Below, piece after piece: positions 26,399 to 36,100 of a stretch of DNA of 64,000 bases; the first letter of the stretch is position 1; each line of letters begins with the position of its first letter. This DNA comes from Peptoniphilus rachelemmaiella. GTDB taxonomy: Bacteria; Bacillota; Clostridia; Tissierellales; Peptoniphilaceae. The DNA is taken from the NCBI RefSeq assembly GCF_943169845.1, contig NZ_CALPBW010000005.1, positions 1 through 64,000 of the forward strand, read 5' to 3'. The notes under the pieces were generated by a model. The model had not been told where the DNA came from and searched no databases. It was given only the letters and a program-made list of their open reading frames with translations. The position numbers were made by a program, and so were the translations under genes.

Positions 26399-27617
26399 TT
26401 TTGCCTCCTTTTTGATCATAGCGATAGAGCATTGTTACCATTTCTTCGCGTGTCATTTCAGCACCAGGGCGAGCGCCGTCTGTGATTCCTTTTTCTTTCC
26501 CCCACTCCCAGGCGTCTTTAGCCCAATCGGAAATTTTGTTAACATCCATAATTACTCCTTTATCATATCTTTGCAAACCAAGTCGTTCGATTAAAGTGAT
26601 TAACTTTTGAGCATAATTAAGATCTGTTGCATACCCACACTCTTGAAGTGCTTTGCATTGATCCTTATAATTTTTAGCATTTAGCACCCGAGTATAATTC
26701 AACCTTCTCCAATCAGTGGAAACAAAAAAATTGTCGTGGTCAATAATACTATCCTTAATAGTAGGATATTTTCTAAATGCGGCATTGATATGATATTTTT
26801 CTCCCGACGGTTTTTGCTCCCATGTGGATTTCGTATAGGTTTCTCCGTGCCAATCTAAAGAATTTTTAATCCCAAATAGATTGTTTGCATTTTTTGCAAG
26901 ATCGCTTCTTCCCCAATCACTTTCTAAAATTGCTTGAGCAATGGCCACAGATGGCAAAAGTCTTAATTTCGTGCCTTTTAAATTCTCTAACACTATTTCC
27001 GTAAAGTCTTTGTCTGGAGAATTCGTCGGTGACGGAGCGCTTTTTTTAATTCCATAATAATTTGCTAGAACTTTGGCGGTAGCTTCTGCACATGCCCTAA
27101 GGTTCGTTACAAATTTTCGAGCGTCCTCGTGGTTGTCGTGGAAAGCATGTTCAATAATAATATTTTTCTTTGCTAGACCGTGCCTGAGAATCCCGTAGTA
27201 ATTCGAGCCGTTGCGGTTTCTCCTATATTTCGTGCCGCGATTGTTTGTTCCAATCGCGGTGGCAATGGCGCTGCACAATTGATCACATAAAGATTTACAA
27301 GATTCTTTTGGATTTGTGCTGTCATAAATTTCCACGCCCGTTGCTCTTCCGTTTGCTGCGTTAGAGTGAACAGAAATCAAAAGGTCAAACCCCTTGGCTT
27401 TTGCACCTCGTGCTTTTAAGGACGGATCAGGGCCGATCGTTGATTTTGTCATTTCAACATAAAAGCCGACACGTTCCAGTGCCGGCTTTAAAAAATCTCT
27501 TGAATAAATAAAGTTATTGTCCCCTTCATTGCAATAGGACCAACCAACGACAGGAACAAAACCGCGATTATAGGCGCGCCCTCCCCCATGACCTGGATCA
27601 AGCATTATCTTTGTCAT
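26343..27617 (-). CDS. Bifunctional endolysin: amidase, glucosaminidase and one SLH domain
   Basis: The phage lysin cuts host peptidoglycan. Residues 1-190 are an Amidase_3 N-acetylmuramoyl-L-alanine amidase with LDPGHGG, the SVHSNA zinc ligand and the IIEHAFHDN glutamate. Residues about 205-350 are a FlgJ/LytG-like glucosaminidase (SVAIAQAILESDWGRSDLA, then NNLFGIK). Residues about 355-405 hold one S-layer homology domain (ISDWAKDAWEWGKEKGITDG, TREEMVTMLYRYD), probably for wall anchoring. ATG 27617 has AAGGAGGG upstream. It overlaps holin genes on both sides. Confidence 0.88.
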   Translation of the reverse strand: MTKIMLDPGHGGGRAYNRGFVPVVGWSYCNEGDNNFIYSRDFLKPALERVGFYVEMTKSTIGPDPSLKARGAKAKGFDLLISVHSNAANGRATGVEIYDSTNPKESCKSLCDQLCSAIATAIGTNNRGTKYRRNRNGSNYYGILRHGLAKKNIIIEHAFHDNHEDARKFVTNLRACAEATAKVLANYYGIKKSAPSPTNSPDKDFTEIVLENLKGTKLRLLPSVAIAQAILESDWGRSDLAKNANNLFGIKNSLDWHGETYTKSTWEQKPSGEKYHINAAFRKYPTIKDSIIDHDNFFVSTDWRRLNYTRVLNAKNYKDQCKALQECGYATDLNYAQKLITLIERLGLQRYDKGVIMDVNKISDWAKDAWEWGKEKGITDGARPGAEMTREEMVTMLYRYDQKGGKNATCNCSDVGSSRIDTGL

Positions 27618-28044
27618 TCTCACCCTCCTTAATATGATGTTTTAATTTTAGAGATTCGATTTCGTCTAAACTTACCTCGTTGATTTCTGATTGTATTCTT
27701 CTAAAAAATTGAGCAAACCACTTTGGAAGCGGCATCCCCATGTCCGAATAATTTTCAACGATGGACACGCCATAAGTGGCTCCCATAGAATAAATAAGGA
27801 ATTTAGCTAACCAACCAAAACCCAGCAGCCACAAATAGGGGCAGGTTAAAAAGATCAGTAGTATGACCGCCAGATGCTTTGCAATGCCGGCGGCGCCCAC
27901 TTTACTGTCTAAGTCTTTGTTCACAATTGCTTTCGCCCATCCGCTAACTACATCAAGAATCACCAAGATTGTAAATAGATGGTATAGATTTATCTTTGTA
28001 ATTCTTGAATAAGCGGCAATTACCATGTCCGGTGTTACTTCCAT
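27598..28044 (-). CDS. Phage holin, TcdE/phi29-like (holin family 4)
   Basis: A 148-aa membrane protein with the typical segment LFTILVILDVVSGWAKAIVNKDLDSKVGAAGIAKH and two further hydrophobic helices. This family permeabilises the membrane to release the endolysin. It lies directly ahead of the endolysin, with a 20-base overlap, and behind the tail-fibre gene. The charged tail (KLKHHIKEGENDKD) is usual. Confidence 0.85.
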   Translation of the reverse strand: MEVTPDMVIAAYSRITKINLYHLFTILVILDVVSGWAKAIVNKDLDSKVGAAGIAKHLAVILLIFLTCPYLWLLGFGWLAKFLIYSMGATYGVSIVENYSDMGMPLPKWFAQFFRRIQSEINEVSLDEIESLKLKHHIKEGENDKDNA

Positions 28045-28058
28045 AATTCACCACCTTT

Positions 28059-29372
28059 CTAACTTTTTGTAACAAATGCGAAGTTCAATGATAACCTCTC
28101 ATTTACACTTTTTTGGCCGATATATTTAATCTCACTATCGATAACTTTTAAATAGAACGGAATGGGATCATCACTTGGATACGCCGCCACAGTCATTTCT
28201 TCCTTAGCGGCATAAGGCATAGCTGAAACGAGTTGACCGTTTGAATAACTTCCTTGCACGTAACCTGTCACAGTTACAAGATTGTCAATTTTTGTGAAGG
28301 TTAGATTGTCAATCGTAGCTACTTTGGGTAATTTTGACTTAATGTTATTAATGTCAAACCCTGAAGCCACTTTATACCAATATAATTCGTCGTTACTAGT
28401 CGAAGCGCACATGTAAATAAAAGGGTAATGTGCAGGGGGAATATATTCCACACCAACAAAAAGACTTCCTGTTATTTGAGGCAAAAGGTACAGTGAATTG
28501 ACAAATACGCTTGTTGCTAGAGTCTTACCGTCACTGATAATGTCTATATTATTAACATTATAAAAGCCGGGCTTCAGGTTCTTTAATGTGCTATATTTTA
28601 AATCTGAAATCTCTCCTTTTGTTTTAAATCGCGATACGTCCTTGATCGCTGATTTATCAGCTTTTCTTTCGTTCAGTTTTGTAGTACGCAAAAACAATTC
28701 ATTCAGAGCACCACTAAGAAGTATTCCTTGTAGTTCGCTATCTTGGATTGGTTCTCTATCTTGAATTGAAATTTTTGGAACGATCTTATCTGGATCTATA
28801 AATCCACCTGGTGCAATTTGACTTAATCTACCCCACAAAAAAACTCCTTGCTGTGCGCTAAATGGAATGTTGCTAAGTTCTTCCTCATTTCCATTGTATG
28901 TTAGACGGTCAAAAACATCGCTCTTTTTAACATACCCACTTAAATCTTGAATAGTATCGGTATACTTAGGATCTGCTGGAATAGCGTCTACTTTAGCTTT
29001 AGCTTCGGTTGTATAATCATTCGTTGACAGTTGTTTTCCATTTTCTTTACTGACTTTATTCTCGTCTAAAGATTTAATGTTCTCTTGAACCGCATCTAAA
29101 TCCGCCTCAGTAAAATTTCTTGCAATAGGTGTATTCACATCCCAAGTTTTAGCTTCTCCTTGATAGCCGCGAGTGCATCCGACCAGAATGTCATTATTCA
29201 CAGAACTATACAATATAGTTTCAGCACTCTTGTCTGTTCCTATTACCGCAAGATTCGGTCCTTTAGGAAATGCTAATCCATCTTTTACGTAAATATCAGT
29301 ATCTGCAGAATTAATCGCTTTCGACAATTTTGTTTGTGGAGAATTAACCATGCCCTTATACATTTCTTTCAT
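28059..29372 (-). CDS. Phage tail fibre or baseplate protein, possible receptor binding
   Basis: A 437-aa protein without a family I can name. The N-terminal ~90 residues (SADTDIYVKDGLAFPKGPNLAVIGTDKSAETILYS) look like a structural adaptor, then helical linkers (ADLDAVQENIKSLDENKV) and a beta-rich C-terminal domain (DNLTFTKIDNLVTVTGYVQG). Between the tail-tip gene and the lysis genes, this is the place of a receptor-binding protein. Its start overlaps the upstream gene by four bases. Confidence 0.7.
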   Translation of the reverse strand: MKEMYKGMVNSPQTKLSKAINSADTDIYVKDGLAFPKGPNLAVIGTDKSAETILYSSVNNDILVGCTRGYQGEAKTWDVNTPIARNFTEADLDAVQENIKSLDENKVSKENGKQLSTNDYTTEAKAKVDAIPADPKYTDTIQDLSGYVKKSDVFDRLTYNGNEEELSNIPFSAQQGVFLWGRLSQIAPGGFIDPDKIVPKISIQDREPIQDSELQGILLSGALNELFLRTTKLNERKADKSAIKDVSRFKTKGEISDLKYSTLKNLKPGFYNVNNIDIISDGKTLATSVFVNSLYLLPQITGSLFVGVEYIPPAHYPFIYMCASTSNDELYWYKVASGFDINNIKSKLPKVATIDNLTFTKIDNLVTVTGYVQGSYSNGQLVSAMPYAAKEEMTVAAYPSDDPIPFYLKVIDSEIKYIGQKSVNERLSLNFAFVTKS

Positions 29373-31129
29373 ACTGTGTAATCACCTCTACTTTGTACGA
29401 ATCCTTGGAAAAATAAGTCAATTGTTACATAAGCTAAATCGCTCGGCACAATTTCGATAGAATGCCACGATCCTCTGGAAATAACATTCTTGTTATTTAG
29501 CAAGTACGTCGTCAGATCGATTTCTCCCGACGTGTCATAAATTGTATCTTTCACTTTGCCATTTACTTTCACTGTAAAATATCGCACGTTTCCGTGGCTT
29601 CGAAAAATACCAAATTCAATGTCATGGGTATGATCTCTTACTTCGAAGCGATGAGTGTGGGATGGAATATTTATGCGGAAATCATGCGTGTGATTTTTTA
29701 ACGTTATAAAATGTGTGTGGTTACCGGACTGAAGAAATTTTTCTCTATACCACGGATTTCCGTCGCGATTATAAAGCTGAATCCATCCAGACGGAATCCC
29801 GTGATTGTGACCGCCAATGGTGCCGTAAATAAGTTGATCAATATCTGAAGTGGCTGTTTGATAGCCGCCGCCTTCTGTGGAAGAACCATTGTAATAACCA
29901 CCACCTGATTCTGTGGAATCGGTGGATCCGCCGCCGCCTTTGATCGCTTTAGAATAAGCTCGGAATGAATCAATCTTTACTTTGGCAATCACCTTATTTA
30001 TAACGCGCATTTCCTGCGGTACATAAAAATTCAACTCCGCTCCATAACGGTCATCGGCGTTTACTTGAATGGACTGTGCGTAAAGTTGTGTGGCTCCTTG
30101 CGCATAAGTCATTTCAATTCGCTGCCTGTCGGCTAAATCTGCGACTGTACCAGCAATTGACGTGGAATCATTAGCGATGGTGACTTTGCTGGTCATAATA
30201 TCGGAATAATTGTATTGGATGCCGATAATGGTGTCTCTGTATTTATCACTGACGACAACAGTATCACCAAGAGTAAAATCATCATCTTTAAATAAAGCGA
30301 AATCAACTTCAAATTCCATAATCGGCTCTTTTAACCGATCCAGCATAACTTGCGCAGCATCTTTCAAACTATCTACTTTTTCATAACGGCGATCAACCCA
30401 CACTCGCTCTTGCAGACCATACTTATCAATATATTTTTGTTCAGCCTGTAAATAAGGGATCCCATTATTAATTGATTTAATTGTCAGTTGATTCACGCCC
30501 TCACCATAACCGAGCGGATAGATTCGCGTGCAAATATCTCTCGGATTCGACGTGGCTTTTAGGCTGATCTGATTTTTCTTCGGGCGAATGTGCAGCTTTG
30601 CTTCGTCCTTCGTCAGCTTCTTCAGACTCAATTTCCACGGGTATTGATCCGTATTAAATTTCCAAATATATTCCGCTTCCAGCGGTTTTGGAATACTAAA
30701 AAGAGCCCCAGCCAAGTTTTCATTTTCCCAGCAATATTCAAATTGCCTGGAAAAATCACACTCGTCCAGAACCCAATTTTTTACTTTTTGTTTATTCAGA
30801 ACATATTGAATAACGTTTTTAGTATAGATGCCTAAATTCCCATATACAACAGTGCCGAAGATCACGTGATCCAATAGCGTTGCGATAACGTGCTCCGCCT
30901 CGTACTCATAAGAATTTTCATCTTCAGTCACCTTTAATATGCGGTACAACCCGTGAGGTGTTTTTACATAGTTGAACATTTTTAAATGCTCATTCTTAAG
31001 ATCATTTTTTGGCATGGAAAAATTGACAAAATTAATTGAATTGATTTTTAATTCTTCAGTAATACCAAAGGCATTTTCCAAATAGGCGATTTTCTTTCGA
31101 TTAGCATCTTGTACTTCCAATAGCATCAT
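29369..31129 (-). CDS. Phage tail-tip protein (prophage endopeptidase-tail family), His-rich
   Basis: A 586-aa tail protein of the Tal/prophage-tail endopeptidase type, forming the tail tip hub. The N-terminal 350 residues fit that family (AYLENAFGITEELKINSINF, RDICTRIYPLGYGEGVNQL). Residues about 440-530 carry repeated HxH motifs (GGHNHGIPSG, GNHTHFITL, NHTHDFRI, SHTHRFEV, DHTHDIEFG), a pattern that binds metal ions in trimeric phage needles. A Gly/Ser-rich linker precedes it. It overlaps both neighbours by four bases. Confidence 0.8.
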   Translation of the reverse strand: MMLLEVQDANRKKIAYLENAFGITEELKINSINFVNFSMPKNDLKNEHLKMFNYVKTPHGLYRILKVTEDENSYEYEAEHVIATLLDHVIFGTVVYGNLGIYTKNVIQYVLNKQKVKNWVLDECDFSRQFEYCWENENLAGALFSIPKPLEAEYIWKFNTDQYPWKLSLKKLTKDEAKLHIRPKKNQISLKATSNPRDICTRIYPLGYGEGVNQLTIKSINNGIPYLQAEQKYIDKYGLQERVWVDRRYEKVDSLKDAAQVMLDRLKEPIMEFEVDFALFKDDDFTLGDTVVVSDKYRDTIIGIQYNYSDIMTSKVTIANDSTSIAGTVADLADRQRIEMTYAQGATQLYAQSIQVNADDRYGAELNFYVPQEMRVINKVIAKVKIDSFRAYSKAIKGGGGSTDSTESGGGYYNGSSTEGGGYQTATSDIDQLIYGTIGGHNHGIPSGWIQLYNRDGNPWYREKFLQSGNHTHFITLKNHTHDFRINIPSHTHRFEVRDHTHDIEFGIFRSHGNVRYFTVKVNGKVKDTIYDTSGEIDLTTYLLNNKNVISRGSWHSIEIVPSDLAYVTIDLFFQGFVQSRGDYTV

Positions 31130-31821
31130 AAGAATCGCTCCTTATAAATCAACCGACCCTTAACAGGCATGCCGCCGTTGGAATAGACGCTGATTTTTTT
31201 GGTGCCGCGCCCGATTTCGATCCATTCGTTGCTGTCATAACTATCCAGAATATTTTTCCCGTCATGATAAACCGTATAATTTTCAGAGTTCACAGTCACA
31301 CGTTGGCCATTGGAAGTTCTTTGGTAAACAGGAATAATCGTCACATCTAAGAAGGCGCTCTGCGTATTTATTCCAAGGTTTTCCCTTAGTTCCATCATGA
31401 CCATGTCGATAAATTTATCTAGTATGACGGCCGAATCAAAGGTTTCAATAAAATCATTACCAATTGCAATGTCTTCTGAGATATGCGTATTGCAATATAT
31501 TTCTTCTTCGAATGGATCGTCAATCATAATGTCTTCGGAAGATCGACCTTTCACGTTCAACTTTTCATCCAGCTGAAATTGCATGATGCATGTCGAAGTC
31601 ACGATGCCACTTGACGTGATTTCTTCGCCAAAGCTAAATTCGACGAGTGTGCCGCCAGACAGCAAAGCGCCCATGCCCACTTGATTCGTCCCCGTCATGG
31701 ACAGTGAAATATCTGCATAAGAATTGACACTTAGTTCCACAGTCGCCGAACAATGCATCGTAATTATCGGCTCTTGCGTATCAACTCCTGAAATATTAAA
31801 TGGGGTTAAGTTGTACTTCAT
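31126..31821 (-). CDS. Phage tail-associated protein of unknown function
   Basis: A 231-aa mostly beta-strand protein between the distal-tail genes and the tail-tip gene. It begins with a hydrophilic beta-rich stretch (TVELSVNSYADISLSMTG) and ends in a short basic segment. No family recognised. Operon position suggests a baseplate or tail-tip component. It shares four bases with the downstream gene. Confidence 0.65.
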   Translation of the reverse strand: MKYNLTPFNISGVDTQEPIITMHCSATVELSVNSYADISLSMTGTNQVGMGALLSGGTLVEFSFGEEITSSGIVTSTCIMQFQLDEKLNVKGRSSEDIMIDDPFEEEIYCNTHISEDIAIGNDFIETFDSAVILDKFIDMVMMELRENLGINTQSAFLDVTIIPVYQRTSNGQRVTVNSENYTVYHDGKNILDSYDSNEWIEIGRGTKKISVYSNGGMPVKGRLIYKERFL

Positions 31822-31823
31822 GA

Positions 31824-32600
31824 TTAGTTAATAGCGAATTTTAATGCGCCGATATTTGCGATGGGCATATAGCCTTTTTTGAGTTCCTTGGCTGCACCGC
31901 GATCGTAAATCCAAATCGCTTCACCTAATTTTAAACTGTCCATTACAACAGTATGATCCCACGTTCCCCAATCTGTTGTGGGTCGATTAAAGTTCAGCTT
32001 GTTGGCATTTTTAATGACCGACTGCCCTGTTTCGTTTTCTTCGGGGGCTGAAAACTCAATCGGGACTCGGGCATAATTGTCGCCGATTAGCTCGCTTCCG
32101 CCTTTATCGGGGGAATTATTAAATAATGCCAAATGAGGCGATACCCCGTTCATGCTTCTACCGTTGAAAATATTCAAAAGCTTCTTCTTGTACGCCGTCG
32201 ATAAATTGCCTGTGGAATAGATCTTAATTTCTTCGGGCATAAACACAGGCGCCTCTTGTGCCCTGATTTCCAGATCTTCTGTTAGCTTCCCATAGGCCAG
32301 CATATTTCCACCCAATTTCGAATCGCTGATCCCTATATAGGTGACTGTGCCCGCCGGCGACTCCGTTTGCGGGAAGTTGATTTGTTCTTCATTGGAAATA
32401 CTAATGACGCCATCTTTTTCTGCGGGCGAATTAAAACGAACAAGTTGTCGCTCATAACCGTTATAACTAACTTCTACTCCCGCGCCGGTTTCGTTGGGGC
32501 TTGTAATATAAAGCCCAACATAAACCACTGCGGGCGCGGTAAACTGAATGCCTTTTAATGTGTTTAAAAATGCTCTTTCTAAATAATTTGTCGCATACAT
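31824..32600 (-). CDS. Phage tail fibre protein with two related halves (Gp80-like)
   Basis: A 258-aa protein resembling the phage tail fibre Gp80-type domain: a helical start (NYLERAFLNTLKGIQFTAP) followed by VYVGLYITSPNETGAGVEVS. A second, diverged copy begins near residue 145 (AYKKKLLNIFNGRSMNGVSP, then LALFNNSPDKGGSELIGDNYAR). Both halves share the pattern helix, short strand, N/T-S-P, G-x-E, Y-x-R and a W/Y-x-G ending. It sits between Dit and the tail-tip genes. Confidence 0.7.
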   Translation of the reverse strand: MYATNYLERAFLNTLKGIQFTAPAVVYVGLYITSPNETGAGVEVSYNGYERQLVRFNSPAEKDGVISISNEEQINFPQTESPAGTVTYIGISDSKLGGNMLAYGKLTEDLEIRAQEAPVFMPEEIKIYSTGNLSTAYKKKLLNIFNGRSMNGVSPHLALFNNSPDKGGSELIGDNYARVPIEFSAPEENETGQSVIKNANKLNFNRPTTDWGTWDHTVVMDSLKLGEAIWIYDRGAAKELKKGYMPIANIGALKFAIN

Positions 32601-32602
32601 AA

Positions 32603-33133
32603 TTATCTCCTTTTTAAGTGTGTAATCAAAAAGCCGCTTGATCCTTTTGATGGGTTTTCCAATTCAAGAATACACGGTGTGTCCATCGTTCCTCGATAAT
32701 CGATTTGTAATTCACCTTCAAATTCAATGGTTTTAGATTCCCGATAAGCGAAAGGTTCACAAATAAATTCAAGGGTAAATGTCCGCATATTTTGTTTCGG
32801 GAAATCCATGATCTCACCGCCGTGGTAAATTTCACCGATATAGTATTTGTCCGGCTCGTCCCACAGATACAACTTGCCTTTTTTACCTAAGATATAAGAA
32901 ATTTCTCTCAAATCGGCCCGCGACAACTTTTCAACGACGTCGCATTCCAGTCGAATTGTTCTTTCCTCCCAGCATTCGGCGCCATAGTCATATTGACCAT
33001 GACGCCCTGGTATGGCGATTTTTCTTTCGCGCTTCGGGGGCAAAATAAAATCGGTTTTTACAACTTTGATATTAAACCGATCTCTAAAATTGACGCCGCG
33101 AAACTCAAAAGAATCGCTTATGGTTCCTTGCAT
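32603..33133 (-). CDS. Distal tail protein (Dit-like)
   Basis: A 176-aa protein starting DSFEFRGVNFRDRFNIKVVK and containing IPGRHGQYDYGAECWEERTIRLECDV, the pattern of Dit/phage tail component N-terminal domains, which form the hexameric hub between tail tube and tail tip. Length suggests the core domain only, with no carbohydrate-binding extension. It starts where the tape measure stops, sharing one base. Confidence 0.8.
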   Translation of the reverse strand: MQGTISDSFEFRGVNFRDRFNIKVVKTDFILPPKRERKIAIPGRHGQYDYGAECWEERTIRLECDVVEKLSRADLREISYILGKKGKLYLWDEPDKYYIGEIYHGGEIMDFPKQNMRTFTLEFICEPFAYRESKTIEFEGELQIDYRGTMDTPCILELENPSKGSSGFLITHLKRR

Positions 33134-36100
33134 TAAATCCCCCTTCGTCTTAATTCTCGGTCGATTCCCCGTCCCATTTGCGTGCCGGCTTGGTACGGAG
33201 ACGGTCCTGCCGCTTGCGGATATACATTGATATTATTGACTGCGCCTTGTGCATTGGAAATCTGCGTTTTCAAGTTGTTGAGCTTGTGCTGCGATTGTTG
33301 AATCGTCGCATTGACTTCCATCTCAGCCATTTGACGCATTTGATTTAAAACATCCTTGACCGACTTAATGAAACTGTCTTTATTTTTGTCGAAGCCTTTC
33401 GTTAGCTTGTCCGCGGACTTTTTCCCAACTTCGCCTGCCGTCTTCACAATCTCTTCAAGATTTGTGACGAGTTTATCGGTGTATTGACCTTTCAAGTTTT
33501 TCAATTCTCGATCGTAATACTTTTTCGCGATGCTTTCTGCAAGATTACGCTTGCGTTTAAGAAGATCCATGTGACGATCCCATCCTTCTTGTGACTGATT
33601 CAACAAGAATTCACCGTATTTCACAGCTTTATCAATGTCCAGGGTCAGCATCCGCCCAATGGCGTCGGCGTCGGCTCCTTTTTCGCTTATTCGATCAAGG
33701 AGACTTCCATAATGTGCAACTTGTTGTACCTGAGGTTCTAAGTCCGTCAATTTCAACATGTCTTCGCCAAATTCATTTTTCACGACTTTACCTTCGGCGT
33801 CTCTGACCACCTCAAGTACATCGCCATAATCAATAAGTTTTTGTTTCAGACTTTCCGCTTTATTTTTAATGGATTCAGCGGCTTTTTCATAAGACGATAC
33901 AATACCGCCGTACGTTTCATCGAACGCCTTGGCATAGTCTTCTAAGTTTTTCTTCTTTTCTTCAAGTGCTTTTTTATCGGCTTCAAGGTCTTTTTTTCTG
34001 GCTTCAGATTTCTTTCCGCTTTTTCTTTTTTCAGCCTGATTTTCCAATGCTTCAATCTCAGATTCAACCTGTTGGATTTTTTCCTTATGAAGCGCTTGGA
34101 AAGATTCATACATCTTCCCGATGTTCAGAATACCAAGGCTGGTTAACTTTCGATGACGTTCTTCAACTTCTCGCCGCTCAAATAATGCCATGTTCATGTG
34201 TTGGTCGGTCATGCTTTTAATCATGCCGTCACTAATAATCTGCATGGATTGTTCGATTGCAGGCATTGAATCTTCAAGCCCGACAGCGATCCCTTGACCA
34301 GCCGGCAAACCGACTTCAGCTGCCATTTTCTTCGATGGCGAATGGATGTCTAGCGATCGTCGTGCAGCTTTTAATGCCGAGGACGCAACTGAAATTGCCG
34401 CAGATATTACGCCGCTACGACCGGCGCGAATCCCACTTGCCATACCTGCTGACATGTTACGACCAACTGAAACAAATCGCCCACGGTAGGAATTAGCCGC
34501 ACTTACTGCCGCATTTAATATCGCTCTAATTGCCGATACAACTTGCCCTTGAGATGCTCTAATTCCGTTCGTTGTCGACGTCATCAGCTGGCAGCCTTCA
34601 TTTTGGAAACGGCTTTTACTTGTCGAAATTGCTTGAATCAAGCCATTTATGATCGACGTCATCGCCGATTGCATTTGACCTCTGGCAGCATTCACGCCAC
34701 TGACCATAGAAGTCATTGCAGAAGATACGGCAGAAGAAATGGCGCCGACTTGTGATTTAAACCCTGCTGCGAACGCTTGACCCGCTTGAGAGCCCGCTGC
34801 TTGCATTTGAGACTTAGATGTTTGTGCACCTTTAACCGCAGCATCAGTTAAAGATTTACTTGCTGCCTGTACTTCTCCTCGCGTACCCTCAAAGCCTGTA
34901 GCATAACTCTTGCCCCCGTCGGTGCCTGCCGATTTTGTTTTGGGGGGCGCTGTCTTTAATTTATTAACCGCAGCATCGGACAAAGCTAAAGCCGCAGAAC
35001 CGCTGTCTCCAGCTTTACTCTTGATTTGTGAATTATATGCGTTTGCAAATGCGTCCCCTTGTCCTGAGGCTTCTGCTGTTCCGTTAAGGTTAGCCACCGC
35101 CGCATCTTTCATGCTGGCAGCACTCGCTCCCGCTTCACCAGCTCCGCCGGCCAGCGGATCGACAAAATTACGGAAAAGTTGATCTCCCAGCGCTGCAGAC
35201 TGACCCCCATCGTCAAGACCACTCACTGCCGACTGCATTACGGCCGAAGTTGCAGAAGACGCTTCGCCCGAACCAGACAATAATTCTTGTAAAAAATTAT
35301 CGATCATAGATCGGCCTTTTTCTGCCGATTGACCGCCATCATCTAAATTAGATGTGGCAGCATCGCCGACGGATCGACTTGCAGATTCAACTTCGCCTTT
35401 TCCACCCAATAATCCTGATGCAAACGACTTAATAAGATTTCCGCCAGCAGATATTAATTGACTGCCAGCACTAACGATGCCTGTGCCGATTGCTGCAATA
35501 ATGCCTGGAACCGCAGCTAATACAGTAGGAATGCCTTGAATAATGCCGACGGCCAAATGTGTTAACAAATCGGCGCCTTTTGCAAGCAATGCCGGTCCTT
35601 GTGTGCCGATTCCAGCAATAAATCGGCCAATTAGTTGTACACCTGTGCTGAGTAATTGAGCGCCATTCGTGGCAATGCCGCCGATAAAAGTTTGAATCAG
35701 TTTAACTGCAGAATTTAACATAGCGCCTGGATCAGACAAAAGACCAGTCTTTAATCTTTCAATAAGATACATGGCATTAAGATAAATTGTTTCAGCACCA
35801 CTTTTAATTCCTGCACCTAGCGATTTAATTAAACCTTTACCAACGCTTGCGAGATTAGCCAAACTAAATACATTAATGATCGCCAAAATAATTTGGGGTA
35901 TATTAGCAATTAACGTCGGAATCGCTTGGATCAAGCCTTTTGCAATGGTACCAATGATTTGAATCCCAATCATTAGGACTTGAGGGATCGCACTATAAAC
36001 CGCAGATGCAAATTTATTGATTAGTCTCGGGGCTTCCTGAATGACCAGAGGTAAATTTTGAGCGATACCCTGAGCTAAACCCTTAAGGATTTCACCCCCA

